From contig CAZKTS010000198.1 in assembly GCA_964555735.1 (NCBI GenBank), positions 1-5,926 of the forward strand: 5,926 bases of DNA. The letters run 5' to 3'. Of the stretch, positions 1 through 5,926 are shown one piece after another. The first letter of the stretch is position 1. Each line of letters opens with the position of its first letter. The stretch comes from CAZKTS01 sp964555735 (GTDB lineage Bacteria; Actinomycetota; Acidimicrobiia; IMCC26256; PALSA-555). The notes beneath the pieces were generated by a model. It was not told where the DNA came from. It worked only from the letters and a program-made list of their open reading frames with translations, and did not search any database. The translations under genes and the position numbers were made by a program.

Positions 1-966
1 CGTGTTGTAGAGCTGGCTCAGCTGCTGGACCGGCTCGAACAGGCTGTTGAGGTAGAGCACGAACGCGGCGACCGTGCCGACGGTGATGATGTCCTGATCG
101 ACGAAGATGCCGCCGATGCCGACGATCACCGCGATCCCGGCAACGCCACAGAACTCCACGAACGGGAAGTAGCGCGTCGAGATCTTGACCGTCTCGAGGT
201 TGGCGTCGAACTGGGCCTCGTTGGTCTCGTTGAACCGCGTGGTGAACGCACGCTCCCGGCCGAACGCCTGGACCACGCGCACGCCGGCGAGACCCTCCTG
301 GAGCGTGGCGAGGTTGGTGCCGATGCGCTCGCGCACCTCGAGGTAGGCCTTGTTGGACGCCCGCCGGAACCACCGGCTCGCCCACACCACCGGCGGGACG
401 ACCACGAGCACGCAGAGTGCGAGCTGCCAGCTCAAGATGAAGATGACGACGACCGCGCCCACGAAGATGAGCACGTTCTGCACCATCATCGTGAGGCCCA
501 TCTGCACGAGCTCCTGCATGGCTTCGACGTCCGACGTGAGCCGCGCCACCAGCCGGCCGGTCTTCTCCCGCTCGAAGAAGTCGAGCCCGAGCGACATGAG
601 GTGGTGGAACACCCGGACGCGCAGGTAGCGGAGGAAGCCCTCTCCGACCCTCGCGACCAGCCGGATCGCGAGCCGGCCGAGCACCAGGGCGATCACCGCG
701 ACCGCGAGGTACAGCCCGGCCGAGAGGTTCAGGGCGTCGGCGTCGTCGGCGCGCAGGCCGTTGTCGATGCCGTTGCGCACCAGCGCGGGTCCGGCCAGGA
801 GACATGCGGTCTGGCCGACGAGCACCGCGACGGCCACGACGATGCGTCCGCGCCACGGTCGGAGCATCGTGCGCAGCCGCTTGATGACCCGCTGCGCCTC
901 CTCGCGCGACAGCTTCTCCTCGACCGCGTGGATGCCCATGCCCCCGCGACCGGGGCCCCCTCTCAT
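1..966 (-). CDS. ABC exporter half-transporter, membrane domain (C-terminal ATPase cut off by window edge)
   Basis: The minus strand is open from an ATG at 966-964 to base 1, giving 322 residues without a stop, so the 3' part lies outside the window. What is visible is a type I (ABC_membrane) transmembrane domain: a basic N-terminal tail, then hydrophobic segments at about residues 43-64, 83-104, 158-180, 182-200, 268-290 and 296-315. Family hallmarks are FFEREKTGRLVARLTSDVE (about 130-148, the first intracellular loop) and LQEGLAGVRVVQAFGRE (about 222-238). The ATPase domain should follow but is not seen. The start overlaps the stop of the upstream half-transporter as ATGA, with a GGGGGGA Shine-Dalgarno-like run just upstream; a second ATG at codon 10 (939-937) is less likely. 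Tandem overlap with another half-exporter implies a heterodimer acting in the cytoplasmic membrane. The substrate cannot be told; multidrug, lipid or peptide export are all possible. Confidence 0.93.
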   Translation of the reverse strand, partial: MRGGPGRGGMGIHAVEEKLSREEAQRVIKRLRTMLRPWRGRIVVAVAVLVGQTACLLAGPALVRNGIDNGLRADDADALNLSAGLYLAVAVIALVLGRLAIRLVARVGEGFLRYLRVRVFHHLMSLGLDFFEREKTGRLVARLTSDVEAMQELVQMGLTMMVQNVLIFVGAVVVIFILSWQLALCVLVVVPPVVWASRWFRRASNKAYLEVRERIGTNLATLQEGLAGVRVVQAFGRERAFTTRFNETNEAQFDANLETVKISTRYFPFVEFCGVAGIAVIVGIGGIFVDQDIITVGTVAAFVLYLNSLFEPVQQLSQLYNT

Positions 967-2735
967 TCCATTCCCCCCGACGGCGTGAGCGGCACGTTGT
1001 GCTCGGCCTGGAACAAGACCTCGCGGTAGCGCGCGTTGCTCGCGAGCAGCTCGTCGTGCAGGCCCTCGGCGACGATGCGGCCACCGTCGAGCAGCACGAC
1101 GCGGTCGGCAAGGGCGATGGTGGCGGCGCGGTGGGCGATGATCAGCGTCGTCCGGCCCCGCATCACCTCTCGCAGCGCCGAGCGGATCTCGTGTTCCTTG
1201 GTGGGGTCGACCGACGAGGTGGCGTCGTCGAGGATCAGGACCCGGGGGTCGGCCAGCACGGCGCGCGCGATGGCGATCCGCTGGCGCTGCCCGCCCGAGA
1301 GCGAGAACCCGTGCTCGCCGATGACGGTCTCGTAGCCCTCGGGCAGGGCCTCCACGAACTCCGCGGCACCCGAGAGCTCGGCGGCCCGGCGCACGGCGTC
1401 GAGCTTCGCCTCGGGATCGGCGAACGCGATGTTGGAGCGCACCGACTCCGAGAAGAGGAAGGTGTCCTCGAAGACGATGCCGATGTTGCGCCGCAGCTCG
1501 CGCACCTTCACGTCGCGCACGTCGACGCCGTCGATCTTCACGCGGCCTTCGTCGACGTCGTAGAACCGCGGCAGCAACCGGGCGATCGTGGTCTTGCCGC
1601 TGCCCGTCGCACCCACGACGGCGATGGCCTGACCGCCCGGCACGTGCAGGTCGAGGCCGTCGAGCACGGTCGGCCCGCCGTACGAGAAGCGAACACCTTC
1701 GAACCTCAGCTCACCGGTGCCGTCCTCGGGCATCGACACGGGGTGGGGCGGGTCGGCGACCGCGTTCTCCGTCGCCAGGATCTCGTCGATGCGCCCGGCC
1801 GCCGCCGACGCGCGCGTGGCCTGGGCCACGAGCATCCCGCCCATCCGCAGCGGCCAGATGAGCATGAGGATGAAGGAGTTGAAGGCGACCAGATCACCGA
1901 TCTGGAGCTCGCCGTCCAGCACCAGGTGCCCGCCGTACCAGAGGATGATCACGAGCGCGACCGCCGGGAGGAAGTCGACGAGCGGCATGAAGTTGGATCG
2001 GAGCTTCGCCGCGGTGAGCGCTCGGTCGAGGACCGCGTCGGCCTCGACCTCGAGTCGGTCCTCCTGGAGCTTCTCCGCGCCGAACCCCTTGACGACGCGC
2101 ACGCCGGCGACGCTCTCCTCCACCACCCCCGAGAGGTCGCCCAGCTCCTGCTGGAGCTCGAGCGACACCGGCGCGACCTTCTTCGAGAAGCGGGTGGCGG
2201 CGATGTTGAGCAGCGGCAGCGCGCCCAGCGCGAGCAGCGCGAGCACGACGTTCTGCAGCAGCATCACGACCGCGACACCGACCAGGATGAACGTGCTCGC
2301 GGCGGTGAGCGGCAGCAGCACCACGACCTGGTTGACCTGCTGGATGTCGCTGTTGGCCCGGGCCATGAGCTGGCCGGTCTGCGCCTGGTCGTGGAACGCG
2401 AAGTGCAGGCGCTGGAGGTGCGCGAACAGCCGCTGACGGAGATCGGTCTCGGCCCGGTACGAGAGGCGGAAGGCCGCGTAGCGCCGGGCGCCGGTGCCGA
2501 CCGCCTGCACGATGCCGGCGACGACGATGAGCAGCGAGAAGACGATGATCGCGGTGCTGTCGCCGGGCAAGATGCCCTGGTCGATGGCCGCGGCCGCGAG
2601 GAGCGGGATGGCGATCTTGGCGCCGGTCCACACGAGGCCGGCGATGACGCCGCCGATCACCCACGACCGCTGCGGAGCGATGGCGGAGCGCATGAGCCGC
2701 CAGCCCCGCTGCCGCAGCTCCTTCTCGTGGTCCAT
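963..2735 (-). CDS. ABC exporter half-transporter with fused membrane and ATPase domains, likely degenerate-site subunit
   Basis: This is a full-length 590-residue half-exporter: membrane domain about 1-325, ATPase about 340-580. Membrane segments lie near 25-50, 61-80, 137-160, 162-180, 250-275 and 280-300; the EESVAGVRVVKGFGAE loop is at about 206-221. The ATPase shows Walker A GATGSGKTT (375-383), signature LSGGQRQR (479-486), Walker B VLILDD (499-504), D-loop SVD (508-510) and switch histidine H535. Two positions are non-canonical: the catalytic Glu after Walker B is Asp504, and the Q-loop Gln is Glu423 (GIVFEDTFLF). In known heterodimeric exporters such as TM287/288 an Asp at the first position marks the subunit whose Walker motifs form the degenerate, poorly hydrolysing site. 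The gene overlaps the next half-transporter by ATGA, supporting a 1:1 heterodimer. The ATG at 2735 is preceded by a GGGA-containing stretch. Export from the cytoplasm is inferred; the cargo is unknown. Confidence 0.96.
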   Translation of the reverse strand: MDHEKELRQRGWRLMRSAIAPQRSWVIGGVIAGLVWTGAKIAIPLLAAAAIDQGILPGDSTAIIVFSLLIVVAGIVQAVGTGARRYAAFRLSYRAETDLRQRLFAHLQRLHFAFHDQAQTGQLMARANSDIQQVNQVVVLLPLTAASTFILVGVAVVMLLQNVVLALLALGALPLLNIAATRFSKKVAPVSLELQQELGDLSGVVEESVAGVRVVKGFGAEKLQEDRLEVEADAVLDRALTAAKLRSNFMPLVDFLPAVALVIILWYGGHLVLDGELQIGDLVAFNSFILMLIWPLRMGGMLVAQATRASAAAGRIDEILATENAVADPPHPVSMPEDGTGELRFEGVRFSYGGPTVLDGLDLHVPGGQAIAVVGATGSGKTTIARLLPRFYDVDEGRVKIDGVDVRDVKVRELRRNIGIVFEDTFLFSESVRSNIAFADPEAKLDAVRRAAELSGAAEFVEALPEGYETVIGEHGFSLSGGQRQRIAIARAVLADPRVLILDDATSSVDPTKEHEIRSALREVMRGRTTLIIAHRAATIALADRVVLLDGGRIVAEGLHDELLASNARYREVLFQAEHNVPLTPSGGME

Positions 2736-2784
2736 ACGCTCGGCGCTCCCGTCCCCGGCAGCGACGTGCTCGGGGCGACGAGCG

Positions 2785-2813
2785 ACGATACCAGCGACGC
2801 CCGACGGAGCCGT
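2785..2813 (-). promoter_or_regulatory. weak promoter candidate in the 77-base spacer before the ABC exporter pair
   Basis: On the minus strand the spacer 2812-2736 contains TATCGT (2790-2785), which fits a TAnnnT -10 box. It would place a transcript start near 2778, about 42 bases ahead of the ATG at 2735. No good -35 is at 17 bases; a TGACGG lies at 19 bases and includes the stop codon of the preceding small gene. A short GACGG-CT-CCGTC inverted repeat also sits here (about 2803-2814), but it has no T tract and is not a convincing terminator. The exporter pair may therefore have its own promoter or be read through from upstream. Confidence 0.2.
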
Positions 2814-3007
2814 CAGGCCGGTTCGGGCCCTCCGGACCGCGCGGGGAAGAGCTCGGCGATCATCTCGACGAGGGCGTCGCGCTCGGCCGACGGATCACCG
2901 ACGAACCCCGCCGCCCGATGGCCCTGGTCGCGCAGGTCGTCGACGACCGCCCCGACGCGCGCGGGGTCGGCACCCACCACGATCGTGGCGACGTCGTCGT
3001 CGGTCAG
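2813..3007 (-). CDS. small hypothetical protein, about 64 aa, overlapping the flavin reductase stop
   Basis: I do not recognise a family. After the flavin reductase stop, the frame shifted by one stays open to a TGA at 2815-2813. It uses G or C in nearly every third codon position, as the neighbouring genes do, and encodes an alternating pattern: strand VATIVVGAD, helix PARVGAVVDDLRDQG, strand HRAAGFVGD, helix SAERDALVEMIAELFP. This resembles a beta-alpha-beta-alpha piece of a Rossmann-like fold, acidic and without membrane segments. The start is the problem: no ATG is in place. A CTG at 3007-3005 overlaps the reductase stop as CTGA and has GGAG (3019-3016) eight bases upstream. Alternatives are GTG at 2980 or 2977, which lack a visible ribosome site and cut into the first strand. 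Overlap suggests translational coupling to the reductase. It could instead be a relic of a longer gene. Confidence 0.6.
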   Translation of the reverse strand: MTDDDVATIVVGADPARVGAVVDDLRDQGHRAAGFVGDPSAERDALVEMIAELFPARSGGPEPA

Positions 3008-3531
3008 GAGGTCGGCTCCGCGGGGAGCAGCCGGCCGTAGGTGCCCTGGTAGAAGAGGAGGGGTCCGGCGTCGTGGTCGAGGCCGAGGTCGAGGACGCGG
3101 CCCACGACGATGATGTGGTCGCCGCCGTCGTACTCGGCCCAGAACTCGCAGTCGAGGTACGCGATCTCGTCGTGCAGCACCGGCGAGCCGCCGACCCCGA
3201 TGTGCCACTCGGTCTGACCGAAGCGGTCGGCACCCTTCTTGGAGAAGAGCCGGCAGAGCTCCTCTTGGTGCTCACCGAGGATGTTCACCGCGAACTTGCG
3301 CGCCCGCTCGATGCGGGGCCACGTGCTCGACGTGCGCGCGACGCAGAAGAGCACGAGCGGTGGGTCCAACGAGACCGACGTGAACGAGTTGGCCGCGACG
3401 CCGACGGGCTCGTCGCCGTCCATGGCGGTGATGATCGTGACCCCGGTGGCGAACTTGCCGAGGACCTTGCGGAACTCGTCGGCGTCCGGACGGTAGATGT
3501 CGTCGTCGCCGTCCTTCTGGACGTCGGTCAT
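3004..3531 (-). CDS. flavin reductase-like domain protein (HpaC/HsaB-type short-chain flavin reductase family)
   Basis: The 175 residues match the usual length of the single-domain Flavin_Reduct family, which binds FMN or FAD and typically uses NAD(P)H to supply reduced flavin to a partner monooxygenase. Visible hallmarks in order: FRKVLGKFATGVTIITA (20-36), ANSFTSVSLDPPLVLFCVA (47-65, the flavin-binding stretch), FAVNILGEHQEEL (80-92), DRFGQTEW (102-109), GSPVLHDEIAYLDCEF (115-130) and GDHIIVVGRVLDL (137-149). No membrane segment or signal peptide is present, so it is cytoplasmic. The ATG at 3531 has an AGAGGT ribosome site (3541-3536) that overlaps the TAG stop of the metallo-hydrolase, so the two are almost certainly co-transcribed. 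No monooxygenase partner gene is visible in this window. The partner, and whether it acts as a reductase or only binds flavin, cannot be decided here. Confidence 0.92.
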   Translation of the reverse strand: MTDVQKDGDDDIYRPDADEFRKVLGKFATGVTIITAMDGDEPVGVAANSFTSVSLDPPLVLFCVARTSSTWPRIERARKFAVNILGEHQEELCRLFSKKGADRFGQTEWHIGVGGSPVLHDEIAYLDCEFWAEYDGGDHIIVVGRVLDLGLDHDAGPLLFYQGTYGRLLPAEPTS

Positions 3532-3535
3532 GGGT

Positions 3536-3541
3536 ACCTCT
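3536..3541 (-). promoter_or_regulatory. ribosome binding site of the flavin reductase gene, overlapping the upstream stop codon
   Basis: Minus-strand AGAGGT lies four bases ahead of the ATG at 3531. Its first two bases belong to the TAG stop (3542-3540) of the metallo-hydrolase. This fixes the reductase start and suggests that ribosomes ending on the hydrolase hand over to the reductase. Confidence 0.7.
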
Positions 3542-4427
3542 ATCGGGAGGACACGGGCAGGACGAGACCCTCATACGCAGCGACGACCTCGAGGCTGCCA
3601 GGCCCCTTCGACGCGACCTCACGCGCTCGCACGAGCAGCTCGTCGACCGCATCGTCACCATGCGTGGGGCAGTGATGGAACAGCACGAGCGTGCGCGCCC
3701 CGGCTTCGAGGGCGACGTGCACCGCGTACTCGACGCTCGAGTGCCCGAAGTGGCGCTTCGCCTCGTACTCGTCGTGGGTGTGCTGCGCGTCGTGCATCAG
3801 GACGTCGACCCCGTCGCAGAGCTCGAGGACGCTGTCGGGGACGAAGTCGTCGGCGTCTTCGGGCACGCACCCGGGACCGTGGTCCGAGATGTACGCGGCG
3901 CTCGCGCCCTCGATCTCGGTGCGGAAGCCGAGCGTGGGGTCGGTGTGGCGAACCCAGCGCGCGCTCACCTTGGCGCCGTTGATCGCGAACTTGTCGTCGC
4001 CGACGTCGTGGAACGAGACGTCGCCGCCGAGCTGGTCGGGGGTGATCGGGAAGTACGGGGGACGCATCACACCCGCGAAGACCTCGCCGAGCGGTCCGTC
4101 GGCCTGGCGCGGCCCGTAGACGTTGACGCAGGCATCGGGACGGAAGACCGGGGTGAAGAACGGGAAGCCGATGATGTGGTCCCAGTGGAGGTGGGTCAGC
4201 AGGACCGACGCCTTGTACGGCGTGGCGAGCCGGTTGGCTTCGAGGGCGAGCTGGAACTGCTGGGTGACCACGTCGCCGTACTCGCGCACGCCGGTGCCGA
4301 GGTCGAAGACGATCGGCTCGTGGCCGGGCGCCTCGAGCGCGACGCACGACGTGTTCCCGCCGTAGCGCTCGTAGCGCTGGCCGTCACACGGCGTGGAGCC
4401 GCGGACGCCGTAGAAGGTGAGCTGCAC
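3540..4427 (-). CDS. MBL-fold (metallo-beta-lactamase superfamily) metal-dependent hydrolase
   Basis: Counted from the GTG at 4427 the protein has 295 residues. It begins MQLTFYGVRGSTPCDG, followed by RYGGNTSCVAL (21-31) and VFDLGTGVREYG (40-51), the typical opening of the Lactamase_B_2 / RNase Z-like branch. The metal motif THLHWDH gives His79, His81, Asp83 and His84; further likely ligands are His161, Asp182 (YISDHGPG), Asp213 (MHDAQHTHDEY) and His229 (HFGHSSVEY). This branch includes phosphodiesterases and RNase Z-like enzymes, so a phosphodiester substrate is plausible but not shown. There is no signal peptide, so it is probably cytoplasmic. A GTG four codons earlier (4439) is an alternative start. 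The frame stays open a further 126 codons upstream, but that part only mirrors the preceding permease gene. Eight bases separate it from the flavin reductase, implying one transcript; a functional link is not evident. Confidence 0.92.
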   Translation of the reverse strand: MQLTFYGVRGSTPCDGQRYERYGGNTSCVALEAPGHEPIVFDLGTGVREYGDVVTQQFQLALEANRLATPYKASVLLTHLHWDHIIGFPFFTPVFRPDACVNVYGPRQADGPLGEVFAGVMRPPYFPITPDQLGGDVSFHDVGDDKFAINGAKVSARWVRHTDPTLGFRTEIEGASAAYISDHGPGCVPEDADDFVPDSVLELCDGVDVLMHDAQHTHDEYEAKRHFGHSSVEYAVHVALEAGARTLVLFHHCPTHGDDAVDELLVRAREVASKGPGSLEVVAAYEGLVLPVSSR

Positions 4428-4448
4428 ACCCCCAGTCACAAGGACGAG

Positions 4449-4454
4449 AGCATA
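4449..4454 (-). promoter_or_regulatory. possible -10 box for the metallo-hydrolase, giving a near-leaderless transcript
   Basis: In the 56-base spacer between permease and hydrolase the minus strand reads TATGCT (4454-4449), a TAnnnT-type -10. A start about seven bases on would fall near 4442, just before the GTG at 4439 and 15 bases ahead of the GTG at 4427. No recognisable -35 is present (GTTTCG at 17 bases is poor), and no proper Shine-Dalgarno precedes either GTG, only a GGGGGT run touching the second one. Leaderless initiation is common in actinobacteria, which is why I record this weak site. Confidence 0.3.
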
Positions 4455-4483
4455 GCCACCCTCTGCGCCGGCGAAACCCCCGG

Positions 4484-5311
4484 TCAGCTCACGACGCGGC
4501 GCTGGAAGCCGCGGATGCCGAGCCACGTGAACAGCGCCGCGAACGCGAGCAGCGCGCCGTAGATCGCCCAGAGGCTCATGTGGTCGGCGGGGGTGAGCGC
4601 GGCTCGGAAGCCCTCGCTCATGTACACGAGCGGGTTCACCAGCACTGCGATCTGGAGCCACCGGATCGGCTCGAGGGCCTCCCACGAGTAGTAGACGGCG
4701 CCGAGGAACGTCAGGGGCAGGACGATCACGCCGAAGAGGATCGGGACCGTCCGCGGCTCGAAGCGCGTCCCGAACGTCAGCCCGAGCGCGCCGGCCATGA
4801 AGCACGCGAGCGGCGTGAGCGTCAGCAGGACCGGCCAGTCGACCTCGAGGTTCACCGGCGTCGCGGGCACGACGGCCGCGATCGGGAACACCACCACGGC
4901 CGAGAACAGGCTGATGATCGCGCCCGACACGATCTTCTCGACCGCGACCAGCGCGACGGGCAGCGGTGCGAGCACCCGGTCCTCGATCTCACGCGTGTAC
5001 CCGAACTCCTGCACCATCGGGAGCGCCACGGACTGGATGCCCTGGAAGATGATCGAGAGCCCGACGACGCCGGCCACCAGCAGCGTCGAGAAGTCGGTCG
5101 CGCCCGCGCCGGCGCCGCCGACGCTCTGTCCGATCTTCGGGAACACGTACGTGAACACGAACATGAGGAGAATCGGCTGGAGGAGCGTGCGCGGCACCAC
5201 TTCTTTCAGGTTCTTGCGCGTCACGGTCAGGTCGCGCGCGAGGAGCGCGCCGAAGGCCACGACGCCCGCGCGCCGCGGCGAGCGCTCCGGTACGAGGATC
5301 TCCGTGCTCAT
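4484..5311 (-). CDS. ABC-2 type transporter permease (DrrB-like)
   Basis: A 275-residue integral membrane protein, the usual length for ABC-2 family permeases. A cytoplasmic N-terminal tail with the family's ARDLTVTRKNLKEVVPRTLLQP stretch (25-46) precedes about six hydrophobic segments: near 43-58, 73-98, 117-148, 160-180, 188-207 and 246-266. The loop EFGYTREIEDRVLAPLP (102-118) is the conserved region between the second and third segments, expected to contact the ATPase. PLTFLGAVYYSWEAL (199-213) followed by NPLVYMSEGFRAAL (226-239) is the characteristic C-terminal ABC-2 signature. The ATG at 5311 overlaps the stop of the ATPase gene as ATGA and has AAGGA nine bases upstream inside that gene, so the two are translationally coupled. 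Together they should form an exporter in the cytoplasmic membrane. DrrAB relatives export antibiotics or lipids; the substrate here is not deducible. Confidence 0.94.
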   Translation of the reverse strand: MSTEILVPERSPRRAGVVAFGALLARDLTVTRKNLKEVVPRTLLQPILLMFVFTYVFPKIGQSVGGAGAGATDFSTLLVAGVVGLSIIFQGIQSVALPMVQEFGYTREIEDRVLAPLPVALVAVEKIVSGAIISLFSAVVVFPIAAVVPATPVNLEVDWPVLLTLTPLACFMAGALGLTFGTRFEPRTVPILFGVIVLPLTFLGAVYYSWEALEPIRWLQIAVLVNPLVYMSEGFRAALTPADHMSLWAIYGALLAFAALFTWLGIRGFQRRVVS

Positions 5312-5926
5312 TCGCGCAGGTCCTTGCCGGTGAGGTCGATGAAGACGCTCTCGAGCGTGGGTTCCGTGACCGAGAGGTCGTGCACGACGAAGCCGCCGGC
5401 CTCCGCCGCGCTGACGATCGCGGGCAGCAGCCCGCGTGCACCCTTGACCGCGATTCGGAGCTGGGAGTCGATCACGTCGGCCCGCTGCGCGGCCGTGACC
5501 CGCTCCAGGAGCAGCGCGCCGAGCGCGGCGAGGTCACCGTCGGCCGCGACGGTCACGAACGTGTCGGCGCCCGTCGACTCCTTCAGCTCGGCGGGCGTGC
5601 CGAGCGCGAGGAGCTTCCCGTGGTCGACGATCGCGAGCCGATCGCAGAGCCGGTCCGCCTCCTCCATGTAGTGGGTGGTGAGGAGGATCGTCTGGCCCCC
5701 GCCGTGGAGCTCGCCGAGGATCTCCCAGAGCGCGATGCGGCTCTGCGGATCGAGTCCGGCCGTCGGCTCGTCGAGGAACAGCGTTGCCGGACGGTGCATG
5801 ATCGCCCGGGCCACCATCAGGCGCTGCGCCATCCCGCCCGAGAGCGCCAGCACCGGCACCCGGGCGCGGTCGGCGAGACGGAACTGCTCGAGCAGTCGGT
5901 CGGCCTCGCGGCGCGCGATCCGTCGG
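5308..5926 (-). CDS. ABC transporter ATP-binding protein (DrrA-like), N-terminus outside the window
   Basis: The last 205 codons are present; the frame is still open at the right edge, so the Walker A half and the true start are not seen. In the visible part, the signature LSGGMAQRLMVARA lies at 28-41, Walker B ATLFLDEPTAGLDP at 47-60 with the catalytic Glu intact, and the switch histidine in LLTTHYMEEAD at residue 85. After the core comes IVDHGKLLALGTPAELK (99-115) and then a C-terminal extension of about 80 residues ending TEPTLESVFIDLTGKDLRE. That extension, with its PTLESVF motif, is typical of DrrA-type ATPases that pair with ABC-2 permeases and favours that assignment over importer ATPases. 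The GTG at 5859 is internal to the signature region and is not the real start. The stop overlaps the permease start as ATGA. Confidence 0.95.
   Translation of the reverse strand, partial: RRIARREADRLLEQFRLADRARVPVLALSGGMAQRLMVARAIMHRPATLFLDEPTAGLDPQSRIALWEILGELHGGGQTILLTTHYMEEADRLCDRLAIVDHGKLLALGTPAELKESTGADTFVTVAADGDLAALGALLLERVTAAQRADVIDSQLRIAVKGARGLLPAIVSAAEAGGFVVHDLSVTEPTLESVFIDLTGKDLRE

Noticed and set aside
275..290. A 16-base exact repeat shared with 2095-2110
   Set aside because: Both copies encode the same conserved AGVRVV loop of the two paralogous half-exporters, so this is family conservation, not a mobile or regulatory repeat.
2803..2814. Short inverted repeat after the small gene as a possible terminator
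   Set aside because: The stem is only four to five base pairs and no T tract follows on the minus strand.
999..3113. A 704-codon open frame on the plus strand, antisense to the ABC half-exporter and the small gene
   Set aside because: Its translation is a low-complexity run of Arg, Asp, Glu, His, Gly and Ala with no domain. It runs opposite a clear transporter with all motifs intact and spans the intergenic spacer. High GC removes stop codons from the antisense frame, so long shadows are expected.
3660..4562. Long plus-strand open frames opposite the metallo-hydrolase and the permease (also 4580-5671)
   Set aside because: Compositionally biased shadows lying across gene boundaries, with no recognisable motif; the minus-strand genes explain these regions.
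4428..4805. In-frame N-terminal extension of the metallo-hydrolase by up to 126 residues
   Set aside because: The extension is Arg- and Pro-rich, overlaps the 3' part of the permease in another frame, and precedes the family's normal N-terminus (QLTFYGVRGSTP). It is open only because of base composition.
1..5926. Search for a novel defence, mobile or RNA-based system in the window
   Set aside because: No direct-repeat arrays, transposase, integrase, nuclease, reverse transcriptase or structured non-coding stretch was seen; apart from the spacers of 77, 56 and 8 bases everything is explained by recognisable transport and enzyme genes plus one small hypothetical.

Overview
The window is very GC-rich and almost entirely coding, and every gene I can support lies on the minus strand. 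The strong preference for G or C in third codon positions, the ATGA stop/start overlaps, the GTG start and the protein types point to a high-GC actinobacterium. An acidimicrobial-type lineage is possible, but that is an impression from sequence style; no marker gene is present to prove it.

In the direction of transcription (high to low coordinates) the layout is as follows. (1) The C-terminal 205 residues of a DrrA-type ABC ATPase run in from the right edge, overlapping by ATGA with (2) an ABC-2 type (DrrB-like) membrane permease; together they form one exporter. (3) After a 56-base spacer comes a metallo-beta-lactamase-fold hydrolase. (4) Eight bases later is a flavin reductase-like protein, whose Shine-Dalgarno overlaps the hydrolase stop codon. 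(5) Overlapping the reductase stop is a likely small gene of about 64 codons with no obvious ATG or GTG start. (6) After a 77-base spacer comes a full-length ABC half-exporter (membrane domain plus ATPase), overlapping by ATGA with (7) a second half-exporter, of which only the N-terminal membrane domain (322 residues) is inside the window.

Genes 6 and 7 look like a heterodimeric type IV ABC exporter. Gene 6 carries substitutions in its ATPase (Asp for the catalytic Glu after Walker B, Glu for the Q-loop Gln) typical of the non-hydrolysing side of an asymmetric pair. Genes 3 to 5 probably form one transcription unit, since spacing is minimal; whether the flanking transporter pairs are co-transcribed with them is not decided by the sequence. 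I see no tRNA, rRNA, CRISPR array, insertion sequence, phage gene or clear intrinsic terminator. Most of the window is ordinary housekeeping or accessory transport. The points worth a second look are the small gene after the flavin reductase and the asymmetric ATPase.
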